Shown: in pieces, positions 7,363 to 16,253 of the stretch
Numbering within the stretch: the stretch's first letter is position 1
How the letters are laid out: each line of letters opens with the position of its first letter
Origin: Taylorella asinigenitalis ATCC 700933
GTDB lineage: Bacteria; Pseudomonadota; Gammaproteobacteria; Burkholderiales; Burkholderiaceae_B
Assembly: GCF_000687755.1 (NCBI RefSeq)
Contig: NZ_JHXN01000002.1
Span: forward strand, 62,001 to 126,000
Direction of reading: 5' to 3'
Length of the DNA stretch: 64,000 nucleotides
The notes under the pieces: generated by a model
Databases searched by the model: none
What the model was told of the DNA's origin: nothing
The model's input: the letters and a program-made list of their open reading frames with translations, nothing else
Translations under genes and position numbers: made by a program

Positions 7363-8613
7363 ATGAGTAAGAAGTTTATTAACGCAACAATTTATAAACA
7401 ACCTAATGCATCAGAAATACTTATTGAGGACGGAAAGTTTAAAGCTATTGGGAGCAATTTGCCTGAGGCAGACGAAGTGATTGATCTTGAGGGCAAGTTG
7501 GTATTGCCACCATATGTAGATCCTCATCTACACTTAGACTACGTTTATACATTAGGTGAGATGGCAAGTGTGGGGGCTAAGTCGGGTACTTTGTATGAGG
7601 CTATTGAGAATTGGCCTAAATACAAAGCTACCATGACCACAGAGAGCGTTAAAGCACTTGCACGTCGTGGCATTGAAGACGAAGTATCTCAGGGGGTTCA
7701 ATTTATTCGTGCTCAAACTGACGTCACAGACCCTAAGTTTGTTGGGTTTAAGGCTATTATGGAGCTTAAAGAAGAGTTGAAAGATATCGTTGATATTCAA
7801 GTGGTAGCTTTCCCTCAAAACGGTATGTACACATACAAAGGTGGACGTGACCTTGTTGAAGAAGCCCTTAAAATGGGTGCAGATGTAGTAGGTGGTATTC
7901 CTCACTATGAACCTGCTCGAGAATTTGGTGAAAAATCTGTGCATGATATCGTTGAGTTAGGCCTTAAATACGATCGATTAATCGACGTTCACTGCGACGA
8001 AAATGATGACCCAATGTCTCGCTTTGTAGAACTTCTAAATGCTTTAGTTTATTTGGAAGATTATGGAGCTAAGACTACGGCAAGTCATACCTGTTCATTT
8101 GGCTCTGCGGATAATGCATATGCATATCGCATGTTTGATTTATTTAAGAAAAGTAAAATGAACTTTATTTCTCCACCTACAGAGAATGCTTATTTGCAAG
8201 GACGTCAAGACTCCTATCCTAAACGTCGTGGATTAACTCGAGTTAAGGAATTTATGGAAATGGGTATTAATGTCGCATTTGCTCAGGACTCGATCAATGA
8301 CCCATGGTATCCGATCGGTAATGGTAATATGATGAATCTACTAGATAATGGAGTCCATTTAACTCATTACGCAAGTCCTGAACAACTCGAGAATGCATTT
8401 GACTTAATCACTTATAACGGTGCTAAATGTATGTATCTTGATGAGTCTTATGGATTAGAGGAGGGTAAAGCGGCTAACTTTATCGTGCTAAATGAGACTA
8501 CAGTATTTGATGCGATACGTTGTCGTGTTGATGTGATGATGTCAGTAAGAAACGGTGAATTTTTATTTAAGAAAAAACCTCAAGAGTTTGAAGTTGAATT
8601 TAAATTAAACTAA
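7363..8613 (+). CDS. Cytosine-deaminase-like amidohydrolase (CodA family)
   Basis: This cytosolic metal-dependent amidohydrolase (416 residues) aligns through its whole length with E. coli CodA as I remember it. Metal ligands are PHLHLD near residue 60, the His of DVHCDENDD, and the Asp of AQDSINDPWYP. AFPQNG keeps the CodA substrate glutamine, and LQGRQDSYPKRRG is nearly identical. The active-site stretch that reads GHDDVFDPWYP in E. coli reads AQDSINDPWYP here, so His312 becomes Gln and Asp314 becomes Ser in E. coli numbering. Position 314 controls substrate range, so the natural substrate may not be cytosine. GAGGAG precedes the ATG, and a strong terminator ends this two-gene unit. Confidence 0.88.
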   Translation: MSKKFINATIYKQPNASEILIEDGKFKAIGSNLPEADEVIDLEGKLVLPPYVDPHLHLDYVYTLGEMASVGAKSGTLYEAIENWPKYKATMTTESVKALARRGIEDEVSQGVQFIRAQTDVTDPKFVGFKAIMELKEELKDIVDIQVVAFPQNGMYTYKGGRDLVEEALKMGADVVGGIPHYEPAREFGEKSVHDIVELGLKYDRLIDVHCDENDDPMSRFVELLNALVYLEDYGAKTTASHTCSFGSADNAYAYRMFDLFKKSKMNFISPPTENAYLQGRQDSYPKRRGLTRVKEFMEMGINVAFAQDSINDPWYPIGNGNMMNLLDNGVHLTHYASPEQLENAFDLITYNGAKCMYLDESYGLEEGKAANFIVLNETTVFDAIRCRVDVMMSVRNGEFLFKKKPQEFEVEFKLN

Positions 8614-8629
8614 ATTTTTTCACATATTA

Positions 8630-8666
8630 AAAGTGCAACCCAATTCGCAGGTTGCACTTTTTTATA
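8630..8666 (+). terminator. Intrinsic terminator after deaminase gene
   Basis: AAAGTGCAACC (8630-8640) pairs with GGTTGCACTTT (8650-8660), with a T-run after the stem. It lies between the converging deaminase gene and minE. Confidence 0.92.
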
Positions 8667-8677
8667 CACCAAATATA

Positions 8678-8953
8678 TTATTTTTTAAGTGAATCTGGAT
8701 TCATCTCAATCTTAACTTCTAATACATCAAGAGAATCCTGACTGTCTAAATTCACTTTGATATCCTCAGGGTTAACTTTAATATATTTAGAGATTACTTC
8801 TATTAGCTCTTTTTGAAGTTGAGGAAGGAAATCAACCTTAGAACCCTCTTCAGCAGTAGCGGCTCTGTCGCGAACTAGAATTAATTTCAGACGCTCTTTA
8901 CCTACATCAGTACTTCTTTTCTTTTGACCGAAAAAATAATCAAATAATGCCAT
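8678..8953 (-). CDS. minE: Cell division topological specificity factor MinE
   Basis: MinE stimulates the MinD ATPase and drives pole-to-pole oscillation of the MinCD division inhibitor. The 91 residues start MALFDYFFGQKK (membrane-targeting, MinD-contact helix region) and continue ERLKLILVRDRA, the conserved anti-MinCD segment, then a C-terminal topological domain ending in LDVLEVKIEMNP. It is last of the minC-minD-minE run, 3 bp after minD. Confidence 0.96.
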   Translation of the reverse strand: MALFDYFFGQKKRSTDVGKERLKLILVRDRAATAEEGSKVDFLPQLQKELIEVISKYIKVNPEDIKVNLDSQDSLDVLEVKIEMNPDSLKK

Positions 8954-8956
8954 GTC

Positions 8957-9769
8957 CTACCCTCCGAATAATTTCTTAAAGAAGCCAGGTTTTTGATAGT
9001 CGGTAAATCGGAAAGGTAATTCTTTACCCAAGTAACGATCTACAAGGTCAGAGTAGGCCTGACCACTATCACTATTTTCGGAAAGAATAACAGGGACACC
9101 AGTATTTGATGCATCAAGAATATCTTTAGATTCAGGTATAACACCTTTGATAGGAATATTTAAAAATTCCTTAATATCATTTAAAGAGAACATATCTCCT
9201 TGAGTAACTCGTTCAGGATTGTATCGAGTAACTACAAGATATGTGTTAATTGGCTCAAGACCATTTTCCGCTCTCAAAGATTTTGATTGCAGAATCCCAA
9301 TCATACGATCTGAGTCGCGAAGAGATGAAATTTCTGGATTACTTACAACTAAGGCATCATCAGCAAAATACATCGCTAGATTTGCACCTGTTTCGATACC
9401 TGCAGGTGAATCGCAAACAATATATTCAAATCCTTGTTCTTTTAATTCATTAATGACTTTTTCTACACCTTCTTTAGTCAATGCATCTTTATCTCGCGTT
9501 TGAGAAGCTGCAAGCACATAAAGGTTTTCAACTTTCTTATCTTTAATCAAGGCTTGAGATAAAGTTGCATCACCTTGAATGACATTAATGAAATCGTATA
9601 CAACACGTCTTTCACAGCCCATAATTAAATCTAGATTGCGTAGACCGACATCGAAGTCAATTACAGCAGTTTTATGTCCACGCAAAGCTAGACCAGTGGA
9701 GAAGCTAGCACTGGTTGTTGTTTTACCAACACCACCTTTACCAGAAGTTACAACGATTACACGTGTCAT
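8957..9769 (-). CDS. minD: Septum site-determining ATPase MinD
   Basis: MinD is a ParA/MinD-type ATPase that binds the inner membrane in its ATP form and recruits MinC and MinE. Its 270 residues carry the deviant Walker A GKGGVGKTT near residue 10, the switch DFDVGLRNLDL, Walker B region EYIVCDSPAGIETG, and the C-terminal amphipathic membrane-targeting tail ending GFFKKLFGG. AGAGGA lies upstream of the ATG. There are 46 bp to minC. Confidence 0.97.
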   Translation of the reverse strand: MTRVIVVTSGKGGVGKTTTSASFSTGLALRGHKTAVIDFDVGLRNLDLIMGCERRVVYDFINVIQGDATLSQALIKDKKVENLYVLAASQTRDKDALTKEGVEKVINELKEQGFEYIVCDSPAGIETGANLAMYFADDALVVSNPEISSLRDSDRMIGILQSKSLRAENGLEPINTYLVVTRYNPERVTQGDMFSLNDIKEFLNIPIKGVIPESKDILDASNTGVPVILSENSDSGQAYSDLVDRYLGKELPFRFTDYQKPGFFKKLFGG

Positions 9770-9815
9770 TAAAGTATCCTCTTATTAATTTTTGATTACT
9801 TAATCTTAACCTAAT

Positions 9816-10589
9816 TTACATGCGAAGGGGCGTGAACTGAAGAGTTTCGCCTAGTAAGCTCACTACAGCAGGTTTATCTAGTGCATCAGACTTAAAATCA
9901 CCATCAAATAGCCTGTAGAATCCTGCAATTGCAACAAGACTTGGATTAAGTCTAGTTGTAAATATTTTTGCGTTTATATCGCCTTTTGCGCCTGCAACAG
10001 CACGTCCGTTAAGATGACCATATACGTGAATATTTCCGTCAGCGATAATTTCTGCACCAGCACTTACATCACCCATGATTATAAGGTCACCACCTTCAGC
10101 ATAAATTCTTTCTCCTGAACGGAGTTGTCTCTCAATAACAAGGTTTTGAACTGGTGCTGTCGGGGCTTTTGAGACTTCTGTCTGAGGTTTTTTTTCTGTT
10201 GTGGATTGAGCAGAAGTAGAAGCTTGTGGTTGCTTTTGAATTTCTGCAGCCTTAGCTTTAGAAGCTCCTGATTCCTTAATATTTGGTAGTTCAATAAATT
10301 TAAAACCAGCTTCTTCAATACTACTAATCAGTGCTTTATTAGAATAAATACCTATGACACTGATTTTATATCTAGCTAGAAGATTAACAAGCTTAGACCA
10401 TGAGATTGGTTGAAATAGAGCAAAGGCGTCTACAACTAAGTTTTCGCCATGAAGAAGCTGACCATTAGGCCCAGATAAAAAATCATTTAAATTCTGCTCA
10501 ATACTTAAAAAATCGGTGCTTCTTAAAATTAAGCGTAGAGTAAGTAAATTTACGTTTTTAAATTCTAATATGCGAGTATCAACAGCCAT
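9816..10589 (-). CDS. minC: Septum site-determining protein MinC
   Basis: MinC antagonises FtsZ polymerisation away from midcell. The 257-residue product has an N-terminal FtsZ-inhibitory domain (about 1-105), a long Pro/Gln/Thr/Lys-rich linker (about 110-150), and the C-terminal beta-helix dimerisation domain with RSGERIYAEGGDLIIMGDVSAGAEI and GHLNGRAVAGAKGD, which binds MinD. It is first of the min genes and only 11 bp downstream of glnS, so probably co-transcribed with it. Confidence 0.95.
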   Translation of the reverse strand: MAVDTRILEFKNVNLLTLRLILRSTDFLSIEQNLNDFLSGPNGQLLHGENLVVDAFALFQPISWSKLVNLLARYKISVIGIYSNKALISSIEEAGFKFIELPNIKESGASKAKAAEIQKQPQASTSAQSTTEKKPQTEVSKAPTAPVQNLVIERQLRSGERIYAEGGDLIIMGDVSAGAEIIADGNIHVYGHLNGRAVAGAKGDINAKIFTTRLNPSLVAIAGFYRLFDGDFKSDALDKPAVVSLLGETLQFTPLRM

Positions 10590-10600
10590 ATATCACCCTA

Positions 10601-12355
10601 TCAGCCAACCCATGAATCCTTCAGAGTTACACTGCGATTAATTATACCTTTTTCAGGGGTTGAACTCGAGTCAGCTACAAAGTATCCTAATCGCTCAAAC
10701 TGCCACCTATTTCCTGGCAATATTTCAACCCCCGGTTCCAACCATCCATTAACGACTTTAAGTGAGTTCGGATTAATGTAATCCATATAGTCCCTTGTAC
10801 CACTATCTGGCGAGGCCTCGGTAAATAGCCTGTCGTATAGGTTTACCTGAGCTGGAATTGCATATTTCGTACTAACCCATGTGATATTGCCCTTGACTTT
10901 TACAGAATCTGAACCTGGAGTTCCACTTTTTGTGTTTGGAATTAATTCTACAAAAACTTCACACACACGCCCGTCCGCATCCTTCTTAAATCCTGTACAT
11001 TCAACTATATAGCCATATTTCAAGCGTACTTTGTTTCCCACAAAAAGCCTAAAATACTTTTTCGGCGGCTCTTCCATAAAGTCGTCACGCTCTATCCATA
11101 GCTCTTTTGTAAGCATAAATTCTCGTTTACCTGCTTCAGGATTGTGCGGATTAGTTGGTGCGTGGCAATGCTCTTGAAAATCATCCTCCACATTTGTAAT
11201 CACCAATTTAATTGGGTCTAATACGGCTACAGCTCTTGGAGCAATAGGATCGAGATCATCCCTTAGTGCTTGCTCTAAAAGCTTATAGTCTATAAATGAA
11301 TCTGATTTTGAAACACCTAATCTTTTTATAAAAAGGTGGATGCTATTGGGCGTGTAACCCCGTCTTCGTAAACCCGCAATAGTAGGCATTCTTGGGTCAT
11401 CCCATCCATCCACAATACCACTTTCAACCAGATTAAGTAGTTTACGTTTACTTGTTACTACGTGTTGTACGTTAAGGCGTGAGAATTCAGTTTGTTTAGG
11501 AAGAGGGTGAAGGAATTTTCCTAAGGAAGCTAGCTTTTCAAGCAGCCATTCGTAAAAAGGCCTTTGATCCTCAAATTCCAGGGTGCAGAAACTATGAGTA
11601 ATACATTCAAGTGCATCCTCGATAGGATGAGCAAATGTATACATGGGATATATACACCATTTATCCCCAGTCCTATGATGATGTGCATGTTTTATGCGAT
11701 ATATAACAGGATCACGCATATTAATATTTGGAGAGGCCATATCAACTTTCGCACGTAAAGCATAGGTCCCATCTTCAAATTCTCCATTTTTCATGCGTTC
11801 AAATAAATCGAGAGACTCTTCAATAGGGCGGTTTCTCCAAGGAGAATCAAGGCCTGGCTCAGTTAAAGTTCCTCGAGTTCGCCTCATTTCATCAGGAGTT
11901 TGCTCATCGATATAAGCATCTCCATTTTTGATTAGTGCAACTGCAAACTCATAGAAATATTCAAAGTAGTCGCTAGCATAATAAAGATTACTACGACCGT
12001 CTTCTATCCAATCGTATCCTAGCCATTGAACGGCATCTTTAATGGCTTCAACATACTCAGTATCTTCTTTTTCTGGGTTGGTATCATCAAAACGTAAATG
12101 GCATTCACCATCATATTCTTCGGCTAGACCAAAGTTGATAATAATACTTTTAGCATGACCTAAATGTAGATAACCGTTAGGCTCTGGTGGGAATCGAGTT
12201 CTAATTTTAGCTTTGTCAAAAGGTGCGTCAGCCTGAACAGAGGCAGGACCAGGCTTTCCAGCCCATCTTTTATCTTTGTATAAATTGTCTTTTAGATTTG
12301 ATTCGATGAGATTTTTAAGAAAGTTAGGGGCCAAAGCCTCTTCTTGAATAGACAT
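10601..12355 (-). CDS. glnS: Glutaminyl-tRNA synthetase
   Basis: This class I aminoacyl-tRNA synthetase charges tRNA-Gln. The 584 residues include the HIGH-type motif PPEPNGYLHLGHAKS near residue 55, the DDTNPEKE segment, and the KMSKS equivalent TSKRKL, followed by the two anticodon-binding beta barrels. The segment QEHCHAPTNP contains His-Cys-His encoded by a CATTGCCAC copy of the window-wide repeat (TGGCAATG at 11163). It leads a likely unit with minCDE. Confidence 0.97.
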   Translation of the reverse strand: MSIQEEALAPNFLKNLIESNLKDNLYKDKRWAGKPGPASVQADAPFDKAKIRTRFPPEPNGYLHLGHAKSIIINFGLAEEYDGECHLRFDDTNPEKEDTEYVEAIKDAVQWLGYDWIEDGRSNLYYASDYFEYFYEFAVALIKNGDAYIDEQTPDEMRRTRGTLTEPGLDSPWRNRPIEESLDLFERMKNGEFEDGTYALRAKVDMASPNINMRDPVIYRIKHAHHHRTGDKWCIYPMYTFAHPIEDALECITHSFCTLEFEDQRPFYEWLLEKLASLGKFLHPLPKQTEFSRLNVQHVVTSKRKLLNLVESGIVDGWDDPRMPTIAGLRRRGYTPNSIHLFIKRLGVSKSDSFIDYKLLEQALRDDLDPIAPRAVAVLDPIKLVITNVEDDFQEHCHAPTNPHNPEAGKREFMLTKELWIERDDFMEEPPKKYFRLFVGNKVRLKYGYIVECTGFKKDADGRVCEVFVELIPNTKSGTPGSDSVKVKGNITWVSTKYAIPAQVNLYDRLFTEASPDSGTRDYMDYINPNSLKVVNGWLEPGVEILPGNRWQFERLGYFVADSSSTPEKGIINRSVTLKDSWVG

Positions 12356-12387
12356 ACTAAATGCTTAATTAAAAAGTTAACTACATA

Positions 12388-13938
12388 TTATATAAGGGGT
12401 AGATAAATTTTTACTAGCAAACCGCCTTGAGGAGCTTCAGCAAGTTCTAGTTCACCTTTATGTGCATTAACGATAGCATTTACTAGTGCTAATCCAAGAC
12501 CAACACTACCAGTCTTTGTGCGTGCAGAATCAAGTCTTGAGAAAGCTTGTACAGCTTCCTCCCTTCTATCTTCAGGTATGCCCTGACCGTGGTCTAGAAC
12601 ATGAATAACTGCTTTTTTTCCTTCTCGTTTGAGAGATATTTCTACAGGTGGTGCGCCGTGTTTAAGAGAATTAGATATAAGGTTATCTATTAATCTAGCA
12701 AGAGCAAGAGTATCACCTTTAACCATTAAAGGTTCTTTTGGCATCTCTCCTAAAACAATATCATGAGAAGTCTCATGCCAAGCATTTACGCGTTCATCAA
12801 TCCACTGATTAATGTTTAAATCAATAAAACTATATCGACTCGGATCGGCTCCTCGTACATAAGTTATAAATTGCTCGATAATGCTTTGCATTTCTTGAAC
12901 ATCATTTAGCATCCCTTTTCGTAAAGGTTCATTTTCAAGCATTTCGATACGCAATCTCATACGAGCTAGTGGACCTTTTAAATCATGCGGAAGCCCAGCT
13001 AGCATAGTGTGCTGAACTGTCTTAGCTTGATCAAGAGCTTGAACCATTTTGTTGAAATGTAGACCTAAAAGCTTAATTTCTAATGGACCTGTAGGTACAA
13101 CTTTTGTTGATTCCCCTTTTCCTAAACGATCAGCTGCATGAGTAAGCTTAGTAAGAGGTGCTGTAATTCTCCATGCATACCACCCAGAGCCTAATAGCAG
13201 AATGCTGGTTAATCCAATCCATAACATATAAACAAGGCTTATGTTTGGTGGTTCAATATCCTCAATCGGAATAACCAACCATTCTTTAATAAGCGTATTG
13301 TTAAAGGGATTTATTTGTGGTTGAAGAGAAATATATAAAATTGGAACATTTCCGCTTTGAGAAAGACCAACTCGGGTGCCGTCATCAAGTGATGCGTTGA
13401 TAGCCTTAATTAGTTTAACTAAATCTTGTCTAAAATTAAGAGGGATTTTATCTAAGGGTGTTAGAGTATTCGAATCTGAAGAATCCCTTGAGTGTGAGAG
13501 ATAGTGATCTCTATTTTGATGTGAATCATCAAAGAAAAAATTAAACTCTCCTAGATTTGGAAAAACTTGCTCAAGCATATTAGGACGTGGAGACCTATTA
13601 GTACCAAATTGATCAGTTGGGTTTGGTATTATTCTGCACTCAAGTTTGCTATTACAAAGTATCTGTGTCTCTTGCGGAAGTTCTCTAGTCCAAAGAGACC
13701 ATTTTCCATTAGATGCGTGTCTTACAAATTCAGCTCTTCTGCTAGGTGGTAGAAGCAATACAGAAGTTCTTATAACATTAATTGAGTTCGATACTTGAGT
13801 AGTGACTATTTGCTCAATAAAACCACCCTTTAAGTAATTTACTGCATAAAATATGGCCGTCTGCACCAATATAATTGTGGCAAAGGTCATAAATATAATT
13901 TGTGCACGAATACTTAAAGAGAATAGTTTTAGCTTCAT
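12388..13938 (-). CDS. envZ: EnvZ/RisS-like sensor histidine kinase
   Basis: This inner-membrane histidine kinase pairs with the OmpR-type regulator just upstream. The 516 residues hold a first membrane helix (about 12-35), a periplasmic sensor domain to about residue 235, a second helix (SLVYMLWIGLTSILLLGSGW), HAMP, a DHp domain with GLPHDLKGPLARMR whose phospho-acceptor is His318, and the ATPase domain with LIDNLISNSLKHG, DHGQGIP and GSVGLGLALV. EnvZ of E. coli and RisS of Bordetella have this layout. A terminator-type hairpin ends two bases before the ATG and no Shine-Dalgarno is visible, so translation and readthrough may be regulated. Confidence 0.92.
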   Translation of the reverse strand: MKLKLFSLSIRAQIIFMTFATIILVQTAIFYAVNYLKGGFIEQIVTTQVSNSINVIRTSVLLLPPSRRAEFVRHASNGKWSLWTRELPQETQILCNSKLECRIIPNPTDQFGTNRSPRPNMLEQVFPNLGEFNFFFDDSHQNRDHYLSHSRDSSDSNTLTPLDKIPLNFRQDLVKLIKAINASLDDGTRVGLSQSGNVPILYISLQPQINPFNNTLIKEWLVIPIEDIEPPNISLVYMLWIGLTSILLLGSGWYAWRITAPLTKLTHAADRLGKGESTKVVPTGPLEIKLLGLHFNKMVQALDQAKTVQHTMLAGLPHDLKGPLARMRLRIEMLENEPLRKGMLNDVQEMQSIIEQFITYVRGADPSRYSFIDLNINQWIDERVNAWHETSHDIVLGEMPKEPLMVKGDTLALARLIDNLISNSLKHGAPPVEISLKREGKKAVIHVLDHGQGIPEDRREEAVQAFSRLDSARTKTGSVGLGLALVNAIVNAHKGELELAEAPQGGLLVKIYLPLI

Positions 13939-13964
13939 TTAAAAAAGGGCTGAAAACTCAGCCC
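13939..13964 (-). terminator. Terminator-like hairpin abutting the kinase start codon
   Basis: Read on the minus strand, GGGCTGA and TCAGCCC (7 bp, 4-base loop) are followed immediately by six T, then AA and the kinase ATG at 13938. It has every element of an intrinsic terminator and lies in the 46-bp gap between regulator and kinase genes. It would lower kinase output relative to regulator or form a switchable attenuator. Confidence 0.75.
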
Positions 13965-13984
13965 AAATTCACTTAATTAAAAAA

Positions 13985-14692
13985 CTAGGCCTTAGGAGAA
14001 AATCTATAACCAACGCCCCAAACAGTTTGAATCCATCTAGGATCCTTAGGATCATCTTCAAGAGCTCGGCGAAGTCTTAAAATCGCAATATCGATAGCTC
14101 TATCATTTCTTTCGCCCTCATCGTCGTTTCTAGATAAAGCTAGAAGCTTTTCACGAGAGAGTGGTTTACTTGGGTTTTGAACAAAAGCCTCAAGAAGATT
14201 AATTTCTCCACCTGTAAGTTTAACAACTTCATCGCCTTTTAGTAGCTGACGCTTAATAGGATCAAAAGTAAACGGTCCAAAATGTATTGGAGTTTCTTTA
14301 ATTAATGTAGAAGCACCTTTTTTACGACGAAGAACTGTCTCAATTCGAGCAAGTAGTTCACGAGGGTCAAAAGGTTTACCGATATAATCATCTGCCCCGG
14401 ATTCAAGACCTAAAACTCGATCAGCAGTTTCATCCCTAGCCGTAAGAAGAATAATAGGGATATCCTCATGTTGATCACGAAGATTTCTACAAAAATCAAC
14501 ACCATCACCGCTAGGTAGCATACGGTCTAAAACAATTAAATCAGGGGCAAACCTTATAATACGATCAGCTAAGTCATTTCCGTCTGGAACTAAAAGAGTG
14601 TCATAACCATGACGGTTGAGATATTGAGCTAGTAATTGTCTTAAATCTGGATCGTCATCGACAATCATCACTTTAGTAAGTGGCTTATTCAT
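13985..14692 (-). CDS. ompR: OmpR/RisA-like response regulator
   Basis: This cytosolic two-component regulator (235 residues) has a receiver domain with acidic pocket VDDDPDLR, phospho-acceptor Asp56 in LIVLDRMLPSGDG, switch Thr in LLTARDE and Lys in GKPFDPREL. A winged-helix DNA-binding domain ends IQTVWGVGYRF. GGGGG lies upstream of the ATG. It is the first gene of the regulator-kinase pair. Targets cannot be deduced from this window. In Bordetella the counterpart is RisA. Confidence 0.93.
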   Translation of the reverse strand: MNKPLTKVMIVDDDPDLRQLLAQYLNRHGYDTLLVPDGNDLADRIIRFAPDLIVLDRMLPSGDGVDFCRNLRDQHEDIPIILLTARDETADRVLGLESGADDYIGKPFDPRELLARIETVLRRKKGASTLIKETPIHFGPFTFDPIKRQLLKGDEVVKLTGGEINLLEAFVQNPSKPLSREKLLALSRNDDEGERNDRAIDIAILRLRRALEDDPKDPRWIQTVWGVGYRFSPKA

Positions 14693-14722
14693 AAGACCCC
14701 CTGTATTTCATCTTATCTATAA

Positions 14723-14752
14723 ACTATAAACAAAATTAATGAACATTAACAA
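14723..14752 (-). promoter_or_regulatory. Candidate promoter of the OmpR-type regulator gene
   Basis: On the minus strand TTGTTA and TATAGT are separated by 18 bp in the 86-bp gap upstream of the regulator. TCTTATCT (14711-14718) and AGATAAGA (14752-14759) form an 8-bp inverted repeat bracketing the promoter, a possible autoregulatory site. Confidence 0.4.
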
Positions 14753-14778
14753 GATAAGAAATAATTCGTAATTGAAAT

Positions 14779-15549
14779 CTAGTTATTATTTTCTGAATTA
14801 GAATTTGCTTCGGGGCTTTGTTGCACAACTTCATATTCTCTTTTAGTTATTAATTTGTTCGTAGACTTATCGTATAACTTAAGCTCTACTTTATGTGGAG
14901 TAAGAGTGCGTTTAGTTAGTTCAGCTGAATTTTGAATATTTGTATACTGACCCGATACAGCTTCGATTGACTTTATGTTCTCGAAACCATTGTTACCGTT
15001 CATATATTTGCCCCTAGTAAGAATTTCAATTCTTATAGGTCTTTCTGTTATTGATTTATCTTTCTCGGATAGAATCAACTTAAAGTTTAACCTTCCTTTA
15101 AAACCACTGAATTCAGCCAATCTAATACCAATAGGTGATGAACTAGTATCTTCTGGAAGAGTCTTCAATAGTGCTTCTATAGAGTCATTATTACCTTCTT
15201 CAGCCACAGGAATAATGGGATTTAAATTTTTGCTTGATTCCTCAGCTTGTAATCTTTTATTTTCGGCCTCTTCAATTTTTGCTTTTAGAACTAGGGCATC
15301 GGCTTGAGCTTGATGAACCTGGCTGACTAAAGCCTCTTTTTCATACCTAAGGACCTCAATCTGTTTGGTGAGTTCTTTTGTATCAATTTCAGCTGATTCA
15401 TTAGGTAAATAATTAGTCTGTACAAACCAATAGCCACCAACACCAACCAAAAGACCAACAAAAAATGGAAGAAAAGATTTTGATCTACGCGATTTACGCA
15501 CACCATAAGTTGGTGTGAACAGAACTTGTTTATTCGATGGTTTTCTCAT
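14779..15549 (-). CDS. Membrane-anchored coiled-coil protein, unknown function
   Basis: This 256-residue protein has a basic N-terminus, one membrane helix (about 26-43, FLPFFVGLLVGVGGYWF), a coiled coil (about 55-110, KELTKQIEVLRYEKEALVSQ onward) and a C-terminal periplasmic beta-rich domain from about residue 135. This resembles the single-pass DUF6776-type proteins of proteobacteria, an assignment made from memory of architecture. Its start overlaps the end of murU by 20 bp, so it is translationally linked to the peptidoglycan-recycling pair and may act at the cell envelope. Confidence 0.75.
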   Translation of the reverse strand: MRKPSNKQVLFTPTYGVRKSRRSKSFLPFFVGLLVGVGGYWFVQTNYLPNESAEIDTKELTKQIEVLRYEKEALVSQVHQAQADALVLKAKIEEAENKRLQAEESSKNLNPIIPVAEEGNNDSIEALLKTLPEDTSSSPIGIRLAEFSGFKGRLNFKLILSEKDKSITERPIRIEILTRGKYMNGNNGFENIKSIEAVSGQYTNIQNSAELTKRTLTPHKVELKLYDKSTNKLITKREYEVVQQSPEANSNSENNN

Positions 15550-16246
15550 TCAAATTACCGATAATTTCTTCAATTTGTTCAAGTCTTTCAGGGGTGCCGA
15601 TATCAAACCATCGACCTTTAAAATGAGTCCCAATTACTCTATCTTGAACCATATATTCTCTTAAAAGCGGGGCTAATTTAACAAAATCACCTTTAGTGAT
15701 ATTTTTAAAAATTGATGGATTATAAACACCAATTCCAGCAAAGGTTAACATTAATGTCCCACTAGCATTTACGTTGGAAATTTTAACATCATTGTCTATA
15801 GCAAAATCACCTTTTAAATTATGCTCAGGGTTATCGACTAATAAAAGAAAAGCATCTTTATTTCTATTCTCTAACTCTGATTTATATTTCTGGGCAAGCT
15901 TGGGGTCCCAATCGCACCAAATATCCCCATTGATAACTAGGATTGGTTCATCTCCAAGTAAATCCATTGCGTTGGCAATGCCCCCGGCTGTCTCCAGCCC
16001 GCCTTCGGGTTCAGGCGAGTAGTGAATTTTTAAACCCCATTTACTACCGTCGCCTAATGCCAATGGAAATTGCTCACCAAGCCAAGCATAATTTATAACG
16101 ATATCCACGAACCCACTTTGCGAGAGTCTTTGTAGATGCCATTCGACCAAGCTTCTTGCACCTACCTTCAACAATGGTTTAGGTGTGTAATCTGTAAGAG
16201 GTCGCATTCTTTTGCCTCTTCCAGCACATAGAATCATTGCTTTCAT
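15530..16246 (-). CDS. murU: N-acetylmuramate-1-phosphate uridylyltransferase MurU
   Basis: MurU converts MurNAc-1-phosphate and UTP to UDP-MurNAc, bypassing de novo synthesis and thus fosfomycin-sensitive MurA. The 238 residues show the nucleotidyltransferase signature LCAGRGKRMRPLTDYTPKPLLKV at the N-terminus, GGLETAGGI, the metal Asp in VINGDIWCDWD, and RWFDIGTPERL near the C-terminus. It lies 7 bp after amgK, the partner kinase, an arrangement known from Pseudomonas and related bacteria. Confidence 0.92.
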   Translation of the reverse strand: MKAMILCAGRGKRMRPLTDYTPKPLLKVGARSLVEWHLQRLSQSGFVDIVINYAWLGEQFPLALGDGSKWGLKIHYSPEPEGGLETAGGIANAMDLLGDEPILVINGDIWCDWDPKLAQKYKSELENRNKDAFLLLVDNPEHNLKGDFAIDNDVKISNVNASGTLMLTFAGIGVYNPSIFKNITKGDFVKLAPLLREYMVQDRVIGTHFKGRWFDIGTPERLEQIEEIIGNLNEKTIE

Positions 16247-16253
16247 AGGATTC

